64,000 nt of DNA from Streptomyces carminius (lineage in GTDB: Bacteria > Actinomycetota > Actinomycetes > Streptomycetales > Streptomycetaceae). The first letter of the stretch is position 1. Each line of letters opens with the position of its first letter. A program made the translations under genes and the position numbers. The notes under the pieces were generated by a model. It did not search any database, had not been told where the DNA came from, and saw only the letters and a program-made list of their open reading frames with translations. The stretch spans positions 1 to 64,000 of the forward strand of contig NZ_PGGW01000011.1 of NCBI RefSeq assembly GCF_002794255.1, given 5' to 3'. Of this stretch, positions 24,979-34,614 are shown in pieces.

Positions 24979-25413
24979 TCACCGGATGTCGTGGCCGGGG
25001 TGGGCCCGGTCGTACCGGCTCCGTGCCTCGGCGATGGCGGCGCGGTGGGTGAGGGACCACTCGGCGAGCGCCTTGACCAGATGGGTCAGACCGGCCCCGG
25101 TCCCGGTCAGACGGTAGTCGACCCGGGCCGGGACGGTCGGGTACACGGTGCGCAGGACGAGTCCGTCGCGCTCCAGCCTGCGCACGGTGAGGGTGAGCAT
25201 CCGCTGGGAGATGCCGTCGATCGCGCGCTGCAGTTCCCGGAAGCGGCGCGGCCCGCCGGCGAGTTCGACGATGACGAGCACCGACCACTTGTCGCCGATG
25301 CGGTCCAGGACGTCCCGGATCCCGCAGTCCGGGTGGTCCTCGCGCCCGCAGGGATCGAGGTCGGCGGGTACGGCGGTCGCCCCGGCGGTTCCCCCGGTGT
25401 GCGTGGGTGACAT
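24979..25413 (-). CDS. HxlR-family transcriptional regulator
   Basis: A 144-residue winged-helix regulator. It has [35 protein letters not shown] and a YRLT wing, diagnostic of HxlR. Cysteines at CGREDHPDC near the N-terminus could sense redox state or reactive electrophiles. The ATG has AAGGAGG 8 bases upstream. It is divergent from an NmrA-like reductase gene, the usual HxlR target arrangement, and probably regulates it. Confidence 0.92.
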   Translation of the reverse strand: MSPTHTGGTAGATAVPADLDPCGREDHPDCGIRDVLDRIGDKWSVLVIVELAGGPRRFRELQRAIDGISQRMLTLTVRRLERDGLVLRTVYPTVPARVDYRLTGTGAGLTHLVKALAEWSLTHRAAIAEARSRYDRAHPGHDIR

Positions 25414-25491
25414 CGAACTGCCTCCTTGTGGCCGGTACACGGGCCGATCAGGATCAAGCGTAGTTACCGAAGAGAACCACGACGGAGGACT

Positions 25492-26322
25492 GTGACCGAC
25501 ATGATCCTGGTGACCGGAGCGAGCGGGAACCTCGGCTCGGCCGTACTCACGGCGCTGCGCGCCCGCGGCGCGAACGCGACGGGCGGCAGCCGTACCCCGA
25601 AGGACGGGATGCGGCGGCTCGACTTCGACGACCCCGCCACCATCGACCTCGCCGGGGTGTCGACGCTGGTGCTGGTCTCCGCCGGCTACGCCGAGGACGA
25701 CCGGGTCGTCGGGCGGCACGCGGCCGTCCTGGACGCCGCCGCCCGGGACGGCGTCCGGCATGTCGTCTACACGAGCCTGACCGGCGCCGGCGACCACCTC
25801 GCCTTCGCACTGGCGCACCGGGCGACCGAACGGCTGGTGCGGGCCCGCGGCATACCGTGGACGATCCTGCGCAACGGCCTGTACGCCGAACTCTTCGGCG
25901 CGCTGCTGATGTGGACCGGCGACGGGGTGGAGTCCGCGTTCGGCGACGGTGCCCTGGCCGCGGTCGCCCGCGCGGACCTCGCCGAGGCCGCGGCCGTCGT
26001 CGCGGCCGGCCCGGCGCCCCACGGCGGGCGCACCTACGACCTGACCGGCACGCCGGTCACGGCGGCGCGGGTGGCCGGCCGGCTCGGCGTCCCGCACCGG
26101 ACCATCGGCCTGGGCGAGTACCGGCGCAGAATCCTCCACGAGACGCCGGGACTGCTGCCGTTCCAGCCGCCCATGCTCGCCTCGATCGCGACCGGCGTCC
26201 GGCACGGCTTCCTGGACGGCACCGGCCCCGACCTCGCCGGCCTCCTCGGCCGCCCGGCCCGGGACCCCCTGGCCACGGCTGCCGCTGCCGCGTCCGCCAC
26301 GAGGCCGCCGACGGCCGGATGA
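25492..26322 (+). CDS. NmrA/NAD(P)H-binding SDR-like protein
   Basis: A 276-residue atypical SDR of the NmrA/quinone-reductase (QorB-like) group. TGASGNLG binds the dinucleotide, and YTSLTGAG and [11 protein letters not shown] are family landmarks. Such proteins reduce quinones or act as redox sensors. GTG 25492 lies 3 bases after GGAGG; ATG 25501 is an equally credible start. It is divergent from the HxlR gene, which probably controls it. It converges with the reductase gene at 26344. Confidence 0.88.
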   Translation: MTDMILVTGASGNLGSAVLTALRARGANATGGSRTPKDGMRRLDFDDPATIDLAGVSTLVLVSAGYAEDDRVVGRHAAVLDAAARDGVRHVVYTSLTGAGDHLAFALAHRATERLVRARGIPWTILRNGLYAELFGALLMWTGDGVESAFGDGALAAVARADLAEAAAVVAAGPAPHGGRTYDLTGTPVTAARVAGRLGVPHRTIGLGEYRRRILHETPGLLPFQPPMLASIATGVRHGFLDGTGPDLAGLLGRPARDPLATAAAAASATRPPTAG

Positions 26323-26343
26323 CGGGTCCTCTTGTCCGGGGTC

Positions 26344-27378
26344 CTACCGCCGTAGTTCGAGCGAGAGGTGCGCGGACAGGGCACGGAGGAAGTCGGACGC
26401 GTCGAAGAGCGCGCCGGCGGAGGCGACACCGACTGTCCTGGTCCGTCCCGTGAGGATCCGGTGGACCGCTTCCACCGCGAGCGGCGCGCTGACGGCGTAG
26501 ATGTCCCGGCCGCTCGCCACCGCGCGCCGTTCCGCGCCGCCGGAGCGCACGACGACGTCGACGAGGAAGGTCTGCGCGGACCGCCCGTGCTCGTCCACCG
26601 CGGTCGGCGCCGGGGTGTCCGGATCCGACAGTCCGCCGGCCGCCTCGACCGTCATGTAGGTGCGCACCTCGGGGACGGCCAGATGGCTGGGGACGGTGAC
26701 GACGTCGGCCATGGTGAACTCCCCGATCACGGTCCGGTCCCCCAGCGGGGCGGGGAAGGGCCACGTCAGGGTCGGCGGCGCGTCGTCGCGGTACTCCAGC
26801 CGCCCGCGGCTGTAGCGGACGCGGCGGCCGCCCCGGCGCTCCCGGGAGACCCGGCCCGCGGCACGGGTCCCGGCCGTGGGGTGCCAGCCGCTCAGCCCGT
26901 ACGCGATGTGCGCCTCGTCGGCCGCCGTCCAGTCGCCCATCGCCGCGGTGACCAGCAGGTCGCCGAGACCGCCGTAGAAGGCCATCGCGGGGACCACCAC
27001 GGTGCCCGCGGCGCGGGCGCGGTCCGCGAAGTGCGCGAACGTGTCGAGATTGGCCTCGATCTCGGCCGCCACGTCCACGTACGGGATCCCGGCGCGCAGG
27101 GCCGCCTCGATCACCGGGGCGGCGGTCGTCGCGAAGGGCCCGGCGCAGTTGACCACGGCGGCCGCGCCGTCCAGCGCACGGTCGAGCGAGGCCGGGTCGT
27201 CGACCGAGGCCGGGCGGGCCCCGGTCCCCGGGCGGGACGCCGCGAGGGCCCGCAGCCGGTCCGCGTCGCGTCCGGACAGCAGCGGAGTGAACCCGCGCCT
27301 CCGCAGCTCCGCCACCACGAAGCGCCCGGTGTGCCCGTAGGCGCCGAACACCGCCACCGTGCGACCTGAATCCACCAT
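26344..27378 (-). CDS. Saccharopine dehydrogenase-like reductase
   Basis: A 344-residue protein with an N-terminal Rossmann motif VFGAYGHTGRF and VVNCAGPF, as in saccharopine dehydrogenase-like and trans-acting enoyl reductase families. A VVPAMAFYGGLGDLL segment and a C-terminal substrate domain follow. The substrate is unknown. The start is taken at ATG 27378. It is divergent from the GlxA-type activator at 27486. Confidence 0.85.
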   Translation of the reverse strand: MVDSGRTVAVFGAYGHTGRFVVAELRRRGFTPLLSGRDADRLRALAASRPGTGARPASVDDPASLDRALDGAAAVVNCAGPFATTAAPVIEAALRAGIPYVDVAAEIEANLDTFAHFADRARAAGTVVVPAMAFYGGLGDLLVTAAMGDWTAADEAHIAYGLSGWHPTAGTRAAGRVSRERRGGRRVRYSRGRLEYRDDAPPTLTWPFPAPLGDRTVIGEFTMADVVTVPSHLAVPEVRTYMTVEAAGGLSDPDTPAPTAVDEHGRSAQTFLVDVVVRSGGAERRAVASGRDIYAVSAPLAVEAVHRILTGRTRTVGVASAGALFDASDFLRALSAHLSLELRR

Positions 27379-27485
27379 GTCTCCCGCCCCGCTCGAACGA
27401 CTCGAATGATCAGTTGTCAGCATCCTGGCGTGGGCGGTGGACCCGTACGAGTGTCCGGAGCGACACGACCCGTACAGTTCCGGAC

Positions 27486-28439
27486 ATGGGCACTGTCGCG
27501 CTGGCCGTCACCGACGGGATGCTGCACTTCGAGCTGTCCGTGGCGCACGAGGTCTTCGCCACCGCCCCGGCCGGTGTGGCCGCACCCTGGTACGGCGTCA
27601 CCGTCTGCGGCCCGCGCGCCGTGCGGGTCGGCCGGTTCCACCTGGAGCCCGACCACGGGCTCGGCCGACTCCCGTACGCCGACACGGTGATCGTCCCCGG
27701 CTGGGCCGACGTCGACGAGGACCCGCCCGCCGAACTGGTCGACGCGGTGCGCGCGGCCCACGAGGCGGGCGCGCGGGTGGCCTCCCTGTGCACGGGCGCT
27801 TTCGTGCTGGCCGCCGCCGGTCTGCTGGACGGCCGGCGTGCGACCACGCACTGGGCGCACACCCGGGACCTGGCCGCCCGCCACCCCCGGGTGGAGGTCG
27901 ATCCGGACGTCCTCTACGTGGACGGCGGCAGCGTGTTCACCTCCGCGGGCAAGGCCGCCGCGCTGGACCTGTGCCTGCATCTGGTCCGCCTCGACCACGG
28001 CTCGGCGGTCGCCAACACGGTCGCCCGCCGCCTGGTCGTGCCCCCGCACCGGGCCGGCGGCCAGGCCCAGTTCGTCACCGCCCCGGTGCCCGTCCGGGAC
28101 GACCACCCGCTCGCCGAGCTGCTCCCCTGGGCGGTCGAACGGCTCGACCGGCCGCTGACCGTGGAGGACCTGGCCCGCCGGGCGAACATGAGCTCGCGCC
28201 ACCTGGGCCGTCACTTCAGGTCGGTGACCGGCACCACACCGCTGCAGTGGCTGCTGACCCAGCGGATCCGGCGTGCCCAGGAGTTGCTGGAGACCACCGG
28301 CGACAGCGTCGACGCCGTCGCGGCGGCGGTCGGCATGGGCACCGCCACGACGCTGCGCCGGCACTTCCACCGCACCGTCGGCGTGCCCCCGGACACCTAC
28401 CGCCGCACCTTCCGCAGCGCGCGGTCCGGCACCCGGTGA
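27486..28439 (+). CDS. GlxA-type AraC-family regulator (DJ-1/PfpI plus HTH)
   Basis: A 317-residue regulator with an N-terminal DJ-1/PfpI-like domain (residues ~1-165; the nucleophile-elbow region is SLCTGAFVLAAAG with a Cys) and a C-terminal AraC double HTH (residues ~215-310; TVEDLARRANMSSRHLGRHF, TGDSVDAVAAAVGMGT). It is divergent from the saccharopine-dehydrogenase-like gene with 107 bp between starts, so that gene is the likely target. Confidence 0.92.
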   Translation: MGTVALAVTDGMLHFELSVAHEVFATAPAGVAAPWYGVTVCGPRAVRVGRFHLEPDHGLGRLPYADTVIVPGWADVDEDPPAELVDAVRAAHEAGARVASLCTGAFVLAAAGLLDGRRATTHWAHTRDLAARHPRVEVDPDVLYVDGGSVFTSAGKAAALDLCLHLVRLDHGSAVANTVARRLVVPPHRAGGQAQFVTAPVPVRDDHPLAELLPWAVERLDRPLTVEDLARRANMSSRHLGRHFRSVTGTTPLQWLLTQRIRRAQELLETTGDSVDAVAAAVGMGTATTLRRHFHRTVGVPPDTYRRTFRSARSGTR

Positions 28440-28512
28440 CGAGCCGTCACCCGGGCGGCGGGGGCCGCCGCCCGGGCGCGGGCGCGGCCCGCCGGAGGCC
28501 GACCGGTCCGGT

Positions 28513-29385
28513 TCAGGCGCGGGCGCTCCGGGTGACGGTGAGCAGGAGCGGTGAACGGACCCCGAGGTGGGCGGTGAGGTCGGCGATCACCTCGGCCAGC
28601 GAGCCGACCGCGTCCAGCGACCACTCGCAGAGCTCTCCCCGCAGGGTCACCCCGTGCAGGGGCGGGCCGTTCCAGAAACCGTCGTGGAACGGGGGAGCGG
28701 GAGCGGTTCGCGGACTGCCCGCCTCGTACGACGCGCACACGAAGACGTCCTGGTTCAGTTGCCCGAGGGCGTCCGTGAGCTGCCCGGCGACAGCGGGAAC
28801 CCGCGGGTTCCGGCCGCTGTCGACGCCGACCTCCACCCGGGCCCGGGACCGGGGACCGCTCTCCCGGAACCAGGAGACCGAATGCATCGACGGCAGGAAG
28901 GCGCCGGACGGACGCGAGGAGGGGGCGAGACCCTGGACCGGCAGCAGCAGTTGCACGGCCGCAAGGCGCAGCGTGCCGAAGCGGGCCACCGAGTCCCCGG
29001 CGCACCGCAGGAACGGCTGCACCGGCAGCGGCCGGTCGCGGGCCACGGCCTGCGCCTCGACCTGGAACCACGCCGCCGGTGCCGACCGCGCCGTGCCGGG
29101 CGCGAGCGGCCGTCCCCACCCGGCGTCGTTCATGGCCCACAGCCCCTCCGCGCCGGCGGCCCGGCCCCCGGGCGCGCCGCCGCCGACCACCGTCCCCACG
29201 TCGTCGAGCCAGCCCATGGCCAGCGAACGGTGGTAGAAGAGCGAGTACGCGTCGTTCTCCGGCTCGGGGCCGAGCCAGTCGTGCGGGACCAGGTCCCCGT
29301 ACAGGGCGGCGAACATGGTCCCGGCGGTCCGCCGTGAGCCGGGGGCCACACCGGGCCGCGCCGTGTCCGCCGGTTCCGTACTCAT
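28513..29385 (-). CDS. Hypothetical protein, coupled to a PPOX-type oxidase
   Basis: A 290-residue soluble protein starting at ATG 29385, which overlaps the stop of the upstream gene as ATGA. No signal peptide, membrane helix or catalytic motif is recognisable; it is rich in Trp and Phe (YSLFYHRSLAMGWLDDVG). The same frame stays open far upstream without a credible start, but that extension crosses other genes and is rejected. Tight coupling suggests a joint function with the flavin-type oxidase. Confidence 0.7.
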   Translation of the reverse strand: MSTEPADTARPGVAPGSRRTAGTMFAALYGDLVPHDWLGPEPENDAYSLFYHRSLAMGWLDDVGTVVGGGAPGGRAAGAEGLWAMNDAGWGRPLAPGTARSAPAAWFQVEAQAVARDRPLPVQPFLRCAGDSVARFGTLRLAAVQLLLPVQGLAPSSRPSGAFLPSMHSVSWFRESGPRSRARVEVGVDSGRNPRVPAVAGQLTDALGQLNQDVFVCASYEAGSPRTAPAPPFHDGFWNGPPLHGVTLRGELCEWSLDAVGSLAEVIADLTAHLGVRSPLLLTVTRSARA

Positions 29386-29864
29386 CCGGGCTCCTCCCGA
29401 CCGTCGCCGGCCGCGTCCGTTCCGGAGGTCAGCCGGGCGCGCCGGTGCGCGGCGATCCCCTCCTCCGCGGCACCGCCCTCGTACGCGGGTGAGACGAGCG
29501 GCTCGGCCCCCAGCACCCGCACCAGGACGGCGGAGCCGACGGGCGCCGGGTCGGTGCCGCGCTTCCGCCCGAAGCGGCGGACGATCCGGTCGTACGGTTC
29601 CCCTCGCGTGAACACCTCGCCCGCTCCGCGGAAGCGGTATCCCCTGCGCCGGACCGGGTCCACGACGTTGACCTCCACCGCGGGATTCCCGGCGAGGTCG
29701 GCGACCGTGCCCGGCGAGTACAGGTCCGGGAAGACCAGGTGCTCGTCGTCCCACACCTCCGTCGTTCCCCCGGGGGACAGGTTCGGGATGCCGTCCGGGC
29801 GGACCGTGGCGACGAAGCCCCGTCCCTGTGCCGCGACCAGGCGGCGCGTGTCGTCGTCCGGCAT
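29382..29864 (-). CDS. Pyridoxamine 5'-phosphate oxidase-family protein
   Basis: A 160-residue split-barrel flavoprotein-like protein (FVATVRPDGIPNLSPGG, VEVNVVDPVRRRGYRFRG), typical of the PPOX/F420-binding family. These bind FMN or F420; the substrate is not predictable. ATG 29864 has AGGTGG about 9 bases upstream. It is translationally coupled to the following hypothetical gene. Confidence 0.85.
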   Translation of the reverse strand: MPDDDTRRLVAAQGRGFVATVRPDGIPNLSPGGTTEVWDDEHLVFPDLYSPGTVADLAGNPAVEVNVVDPVRRRGYRFRGAGEVFTRGEPYDRIVRRFGRKRGTDPAPVGSAVLVRVLGAEPLVSPAYEGGAAEEGIAAHRRARLTSGTDAAGDGREEPG

Positions 29865-30263
29865 CGCTGTCGAGCCACCTCCGTACCGGGGCGTCCGCGG
29901 TTGCGCGTCTCTCCGGGCCGGAAGCCCTCGCGGCCGCGGGCCGGTGTCCGGAAGCCGTCGGCACCGCGTCGGGCGGCCCCTTGCGGACCGGAGTCCCTTC
30001 ATACAACCAGCCCTGGGCGCGCCCGTGTCGTAGGACGCGGGGAAACGGCCGGATCGAAGCGGTGCTCCTCCTGCCGCGCTCCGGCCGTCGCCGTCGACCG
30101 GCACCCCGCGACCGGACCGGGGCGGCTCGGGCACTCCTCCGGGGCGCCCTTCCGCCGGTCGGCGCGTCCTCTGGCGACAGAGCGGCGGGAGTGGGGAGAC
30201 GTGGGACACGGACCCCGGCGTGTGCCGCCGGGAGCCGTGTCCCGCTGGATCGGGCGGTGCTGG
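29865..30263. other. Gene-free region
   Basis: About 400 bases with no credible gene on either strand. It should hold the promoter of the PPOX operon and the 3' region of the secreted protein gene at 30264. No clear promoter or terminator was identified. Confidence 0.45.
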
Positions 30264-30854
30264 TCAGCGACAGCAGGAGTCGGAACAGCAGGAGTGGACC
30301 CTGACATCGTCGATGACGGGACCGCGGGCGCTGTTCGGGGTGGTACTGGCGAAGCCGAGGGTGGTGGTGGGGTTGTTGGCGACGAAGGTGAACCGCCGGG
30401 TCACGTATCCCATGTCGGTCAGGGTCCTGCCGGTGGTGTCGAAGGAGAAGCCCTGGAAGTTCTGGCCGTCGACGAGGGCCCTGCCGGTCTTCACCGGTGA
30501 TACGGCGTCGGGGTTGCCGGCCAGGGAGTACGTCACCGTGTAGGCCGTTCCCGGTGTGGTGGTGAAGGTCTGCGCCACGGCCCCCGGGACGGTGGCGTTG
30601 AGGTCGACGGACTGGTCGCCCTCGGCGGCCTGCCAGTACCCGGCGCCGATCAGGTCGACGGCGCCGGAGGTGACCTTCCACGGGCCCGTGGCGGCGCCCG
30701 CCCCGAGGGTCCGGAACGTACCGGCCGCGACCGCGGGGTACTCGAAGCTGCCGTCGTCGAACCTGCTGACGGTGGGGGCGGCCACCGCGGTCCCGGCGAC
30801 GCCGAACAGACCGGCGGCGACGACCGCGGTGACACAGGAACGCGTGAGCAGCAT
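30264..30854 (-). CDS. Secreted DUF642/choice-of-anchor-C-type protein with Cys-rich tail
   Basis: A 196-residue exported protein. A signal peptide (MLLTRSCVTAVVAAGLFGVA, then AVAAP) is followed by a jelly-roll-like domain with DGSFEYP, WKVTSGAVDLIG, QTFTTTPGTAYTVTYSLAGN. This is the pattern of the choice-of-anchor C (DUF642-like) family, thought to bind polysaccharide. It ends in an unusual tail HSCCSDSCCR with four Cys in ten residues. AGGAGG lies 5 bases before the ATG. Confidence 0.85.
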   Translation of the reverse strand: MLLTRSCVTAVVAAGLFGVAGTAVAAPTVSRFDDGSFEYPAVAAGTFRTLGAGAATGPWKVTSGAVDLIGAGYWQAAEGDQSVDLNATVPGAVAQTFTTTPGTAYTVTYSLAGNPDAVSPVKTGRALVDGQNFQGFSFDTTGRTLTDMGYVTRRFTFVANNPTTTLGFASTTPNSARGPVIDDVRVHSCCSDSCCR

Positions 30855-31301
30855 GGGACTCCTCCTGAAAGGAATTGGGGGGGTGGGAGCCGTTGTCGGC
30901 TTGGCGGGACAAATCTCCTCTCCGTCCGGGAGACACGCCAAGGCCGGAACACCGGCGTACCGGGGCGCGGGACGGGGACATCCGTCCGCGCCGCGCCGAC
31001 CGGCCGGCTCGCAATCCCTTGCACAGTGCCGTCCCACCTGGTGGGGCGCCCCCCGCGCCGGGAGCCGGAGGGCAGCGGAGAAGGCGTCCACGCGGAGTCC
31101 GTCACCCGGCGGGCCCCTCTCCGGCGAGTCCGCGGCCGGCCGGGCGCGCTGTGTGCGGAGCGGGGCGGCGGCTCCCGGAAGGCCCGTGTCCCGCGTGTCC
31201 GCCACCGCGTGTTCCTCCCACCGGCGCGGACCACTTCGCCCACGACCGCCCACCACCCGGAAGCGGCCGGTGGCCGACCCCGGCCCGGACCGCCCGGCGG
31301 A
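30855..31301. other. Gene-free region upstream of the secreted protein gene
   Basis: About 450 bases without a credible gene. It holds the promoter for the gene at 30264 and the 3' flank of the dehydrogenase at 31302. No convincing promoter elements or repeats were found. Confidence 0.4.
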
Positions 31302-32243
31302 TCAGCGCGGCCCGGCCCGCCGGGCGACCCGCGTCGCGGTGAACCGCTCGGCGGCGTCCCACAGTTCGCGCTCGCGCTCCGGGTCGTAGGACTCCCCGGA
31401 GGAGCGGGCCACCCGGTCGCGGTCGACGTAGGACCCGGAGGGCGCCTCGACGGTACCGAGGACGACGTCGGCGAGGTGGCGGCCCGCGGCATCGCGGCCG
31501 GAGGCGAAGGGGGTGAGGGTCAGCGCGGGCAGGAGGCGCCGCATCGCGAACCGGGCGGCGGCCCCCGCGTTGCGGGCCAGCCCGGTGCCGGGGACGAACC
31601 CCGGGTTGTAGGCGACGGCGTCGATCCCGGCCGGGAGCCGGCGCGCGTACTCGTGCACGAGGTGGATCGCGGCCAGCTTGCTCGTCGAGTACGCGGTGCG
31701 TCCGGCGCCGGCGCTCTCCGGCCGGGGGAAGGCGCCGGTGCGGGCCAGGACGTCCGGGGACCGCCAGACCGGGCCGGGCACCAGGCCCATGTTGTGCCGC
31801 AGATCGCCGAAGTGGGTGTCGCTGACGGTGATCACGATGCGGGCGGGGGCGGTGAAGCGGTCCTGGAGCAGGCGCACGAACAGGTGGTTGGCGAGGACGT
31901 TGACGGCGAAGGTGGCCTCGAACCCGTCGGCCGACTCGGTCAGCACGTTCGTGTACTGGATGCCCGCGTTGCCCGTGAAGCCCGTCAGCGGCGGGAGGTC
32001 GCCGGCGTCGAGCCGGTCGCGGATCGCGGTGGCGGCCGTGCGGACGCTCTCCAGCGAGCCGAGGTCCGCCGGAACGTGCGAGACCGTCCGCCCGCCCGCG
32101 GCGAGTTCCGCGGTGAGCCGCTCACCGGAGGAGCCGCGGGCGACGACGAGGAGGTGGGTGTCCGGCGACCGGCGCAGGATCTCCTCCGCGGCGACGCGGC
32201 CGATGCCGCGGCTCGCGCCGGTCATCACGATGGTGTGCTGCAT
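31302..32243 (-). CDS. Short-chain dehydrogenase/reductase
   Basis: A 313-residue SDR resembling the retinol dehydrogenase/protochlorophyllide reductase-like group: TGASRGIG cofactor motif, TGNAGIQ, and YSTSKLAAIHL with catalytic Tyr and Lys. The substrate is unknown. ATG 32243 has GGGAG upstream. It is divergent from the XRE regulator at 32394, a common regulator-target pair. Confidence 0.9.
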   Translation of the reverse strand: MQHTIVMTGASRGIGRVAAEEILRRSPDTHLLVVARGSSGERLTAELAAGGRTVSHVPADLGSLESVRTAATAIRDRLDAGDLPPLTGFTGNAGIQYTNVLTESADGFEATFAVNVLANHLFVRLLQDRFTAPARIVITVSDTHFGDLRHNMGLVPGPVWRSPDVLARTGAFPRPESAGAGRTAYSTSKLAAIHLVHEYARRLPAGIDAVAYNPGFVPGTGLARNAGAAARFAMRRLLPALTLTPFASGRDAAGRHLADVVLGTVEAPSGSYVDRDRVARSSGESYDPERERELWDAAERFTATRVARRAGPR

Positions 32244-32393
32244 GGGAAGGCTCCCTGGCTGGTCGGGGCGGTGGCGCCCGGCTCGGGCGCGTTTCCACGG
32301 TCGCCGCTCCCGCCGGTGCCAGCCAGAGCCCTCCCCGTCACTGGGACCGGCAGTACCCAGGCTGATGCGGCGCCGCGCGGCGACAATGGGCCC

Positions 32394-33272
32394 ATGGCTC
32401 CCTCCCGCCCCGCTCCCCGCCCCGCGTTCGCCGCGCTCCTGCGTGCCTGGCGCGACCGGCTCTCCCCGGCCGACGCCGGCTTCACCGTGACGGCCGGGCG
32501 CCGCGCCCCGGGGCTGCGCCGCGAGGAGCTCGCGCAGCTGGCCGGGCTCTCCGTGGACTACGTCCTGCGCCTGGAGCAGGGGCGGGCGAGGAACCCCTCG
32601 CCCCAGGTGGTCGGCGCCCTCGCCCGGGCCCTCCAGCTCTCCCGGGCCGAGCGCGACCAGCTCTACCGCGGCGCCGGGCTCCTGCCGCCCCGGGACGGGA
32701 CGGTCAGCGACCACGTGCCCGCGGGGATCCAGCGGCTGACCGCCCGGCTGGGCGACGTCCCGATCGGGGTGTTCGCCGCCGACTGGACCCTGGTGTGGTG
32801 GAACGCCATGTGGAGCGCCCTGCACGGCGACCCCGCCGTCCTCCCGGCCGCCGAGCGGAACCTGGCCCGCGCGCTGTTCGGGGACGGCGCCGGGCACGCC
32901 CTGATGCGCCCGGTACGGCTCGAGCGCGGGCGGGACGCCTTCGAGGCGTCGATCGTCGCCGACCTCAGGGACGCGGTCTCCCGCTATCCCGGGGACACCC
33001 GGCTCGACCGCCTGGTGCGGGAGCTGCGCGGCACCTCCGAGGCCTTCGCCCGCCACTGGGCCGCGCGGACGTCCGCCGCCCCGCACACGGGCGACCGGAA
33101 GACGGTCCGGCATCCGGAGGTAGGCGACGTCCTGCTCGACTGCGACGTGCTCGTCGTCCCCGGCGCGGACCTGCGCGTGGTCACCTACACGGCGGCGGCC
33201 GGGAGCGGCGACGCGGACCGGCTCGACCTGCTGCGCGTCACCGGCGGCCGCACCGCCACCGCGATCCCCTGA
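32394..33272 (+). CDS. XRE regulator with MmyB-like ligand domain
   Basis: A 292-residue regulator. An N-terminal XRE HTH (LRREELAQLAGLSVDYVLRL, EQGRARNPSPQVV) leads into an MmyB-like PAS-type domain (PIGVFAADWTLVWWNAMW). This architecture is common next to SDR genes in Streptomyces, where the regulator represses the divergent dehydrogenase; members may bind fatty acids. The start is ATG 32394. Confidence 0.92.
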   Translation: MAPSRPAPRPAFAALLRAWRDRLSPADAGFTVTAGRRAPGLRREELAQLAGLSVDYVLRLEQGRARNPSPQVVGALARALQLSRAERDQLYRGAGLLPPRDGTVSDHVPAGIQRLTARLGDVPIGVFAADWTLVWWNAMWSALHGDPAVLPAAERNLARALFGDGAGHALMRPVRLERGRDAFEASIVADLRDAVSRYPGDTRLDRLVRELRGTSEAFARHWAARTSAAPHTGDRKTVRHPEVGDVLLDCDVLVVPGADLRVVTYTAAAGSGDADRLDLLRVTGGRTATAIP

Positions 33273-33366
33273 CCGCTGAGGGGACCGGAGCACTCGGACA
33301 GGCGGCCAGTCCGCCGGGCGGGATGACGGCGGCTCTCGTCCGGAGAGGGCGCATGGGAGGACGCGA

Positions 33367-34614
33367 CTACCCCGGTTCCGATTCCGACTCCGATCCTATT
33401 TCCGGGACCTCCACGCCTCGCTTCGTCACTGTCACGTACGTGTACTCGACTGCTTTGTTTATCCTTTGGAACATCCTCTCCGCACTGGCCTTCTCGTTCC
33501 CCAGGTCGCTGTGGTCGTATTCGGGGAAGCCGATGTTGAAAACGTCGTCGGACTGGAATATTCCCGGGTGGACTCCTGGCCCTCCCTCGGGGTAGAGGGC
33601 GGTGGCACATGAGGCGCAGGGCCGCTTGGTTCCGCCCAGGTGGTCCGGGGTGATGCCGTCGTTGTGTGCGACGATCCGCCGTTCCGCGTGCATTCCGGGA
33701 GGTCCGGCCACCGCCACCGTGACCCCCGAGTTCAGCGCACTCTGGATCCCCGGGAAGCTCGGGGGCGAGGCGGCTTCGGGTTTCGCCTTGGTGTGCTGCC
33801 TGATTTCCCTGTCGTGTATCTCCTGCTGGTTTCTGGGTTCGGCGGGAAATCCCTTTCCGCGGGTCTGCTCCATCATGCCTGCCAGGACCTGGGTGCCGTC
33901 TCCCCTGTTGAACAGGTCCCGCAGGTGAGCATTCGACTTGACGTCGTTTGCCGCGATGAGAAGCCGGCCGCTCCGGCCGATCGCCGCCTGCACTTCCACA
34001 GGGTTCATCCCCTGGTTCTTGAGGTATGTCCTGACGACCGTCGACACCCGTCGAAGGTCTTTGACCTCCGGTGTTTCCGTGAAGGGCCTCGGCCGCGACT
34101 GTTTCTTCGGCCGCTTCGCCGCTGTGAAGCGGGTGACGGATCCATCACTGCCCTGCGTGGCGCTCAGATCCCACTGATTGGATTTCGCGAACTCTCCGTG
34201 GAGAGCGGTGAGGAATGCCGCGCGCCTGGCCGCAAGGAGATCCTGCTCGCTGATCCCGCCGTCGTCGAACTCGTCGGAGGAACTTCCTGGGGCACGCTGG
34301 ACACTGGGCGGCCGTCCCGCCGGGGGCCGTGCGGCCGGTTCCGCCGGTCGCGGGCTCCCGCCCCGTTCGGTCAGGATTCCGGCCACAGCGGCATTGCCGA
34401 CGCTGCGCTGCAGCGCCTGTAACGTAGCCGGTGACAGCGGCCCCGGACGTAAGGCCGGTCCCTCCGCCTCCGTGTCCTCGGCCCTCCTGGTCACGCGCCG
34501 GGAAGAATGCGAAGGCTTCTGCTCGTTCGCCCTGTTGTGCGAGGAAATGATCCGGCCCCCTGTCTGGCGCACCGTCACCCGGCGACCCGGGGCAGACAGG
34601 TTACAAACCTTCAT
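33367..34614 (-). CDS. Polymorphic toxin/eCIS-effector-like protein with deaminase domain
   Basis: A protein of about 415 residues. The leader contains LSPATLQALQRSVGNAAVAG, the LQRxxGNxAV motif of actinomycete injection-system effectors. The C-terminal domain has the zinc-deaminase signature: H309-A-E311 (GMHAERR) and C333-x2-C336 (RPCASCATAL), with a KNQGMNPVEVQAAIGRSGRL lead-in. Deaminase toxins of this type act on nucleic-acid bases. It ends in an acidic tail (GSESESEPG). ATG 34614 has AAGG 5 bases upstream; ATG 34650 is possible. No immunity gene is adjacent, and no injection-system structural genes are in the window. Confidence 0.78.
   Translation of the reverse strand: MKVCNLSAPGRRVTVRQTGGRIISSHNRANEQKPSHSSRRVTRRAEDTEAEGPALRPGPLSPATLQALQRSVGNAAVAGILTERGGSPRPAEPAARPPAGRPPSVQRAPGSSSDEFDDGGISEQDLLAARRAAFLTALHGEFAKSNQWDLSATQGSDGSVTRFTAAKRPKKQSRPRPFTETPEVKDLRRVSTVVRTYLKNQGMNPVEVQAAIGRSGRLLIAANDVKSNAHLRDLFNRGDGTQVLAGMMEQTRGKGFPAEPRNQQEIHDREIRQHTKAKPEAASPPSFPGIQSALNSGVTVAVAGPPGMHAERRIVAHNDGITPDHLGGTKRPCASCATALYPEGGPGVHPGIFQSDDVFNIGFPEYDHSDLGNEKASAERMFQRINKAVEYTYVTVTKRGVEVPEIGSESESEPG

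Noticed and set aside
28513..31014. A single minus-strand open frame of 833 codons.
   Set aside because: Only its last 290 codons (28513-29385) look like protein; the rest overlaps the PPOX and DUF642 genes in another frame.
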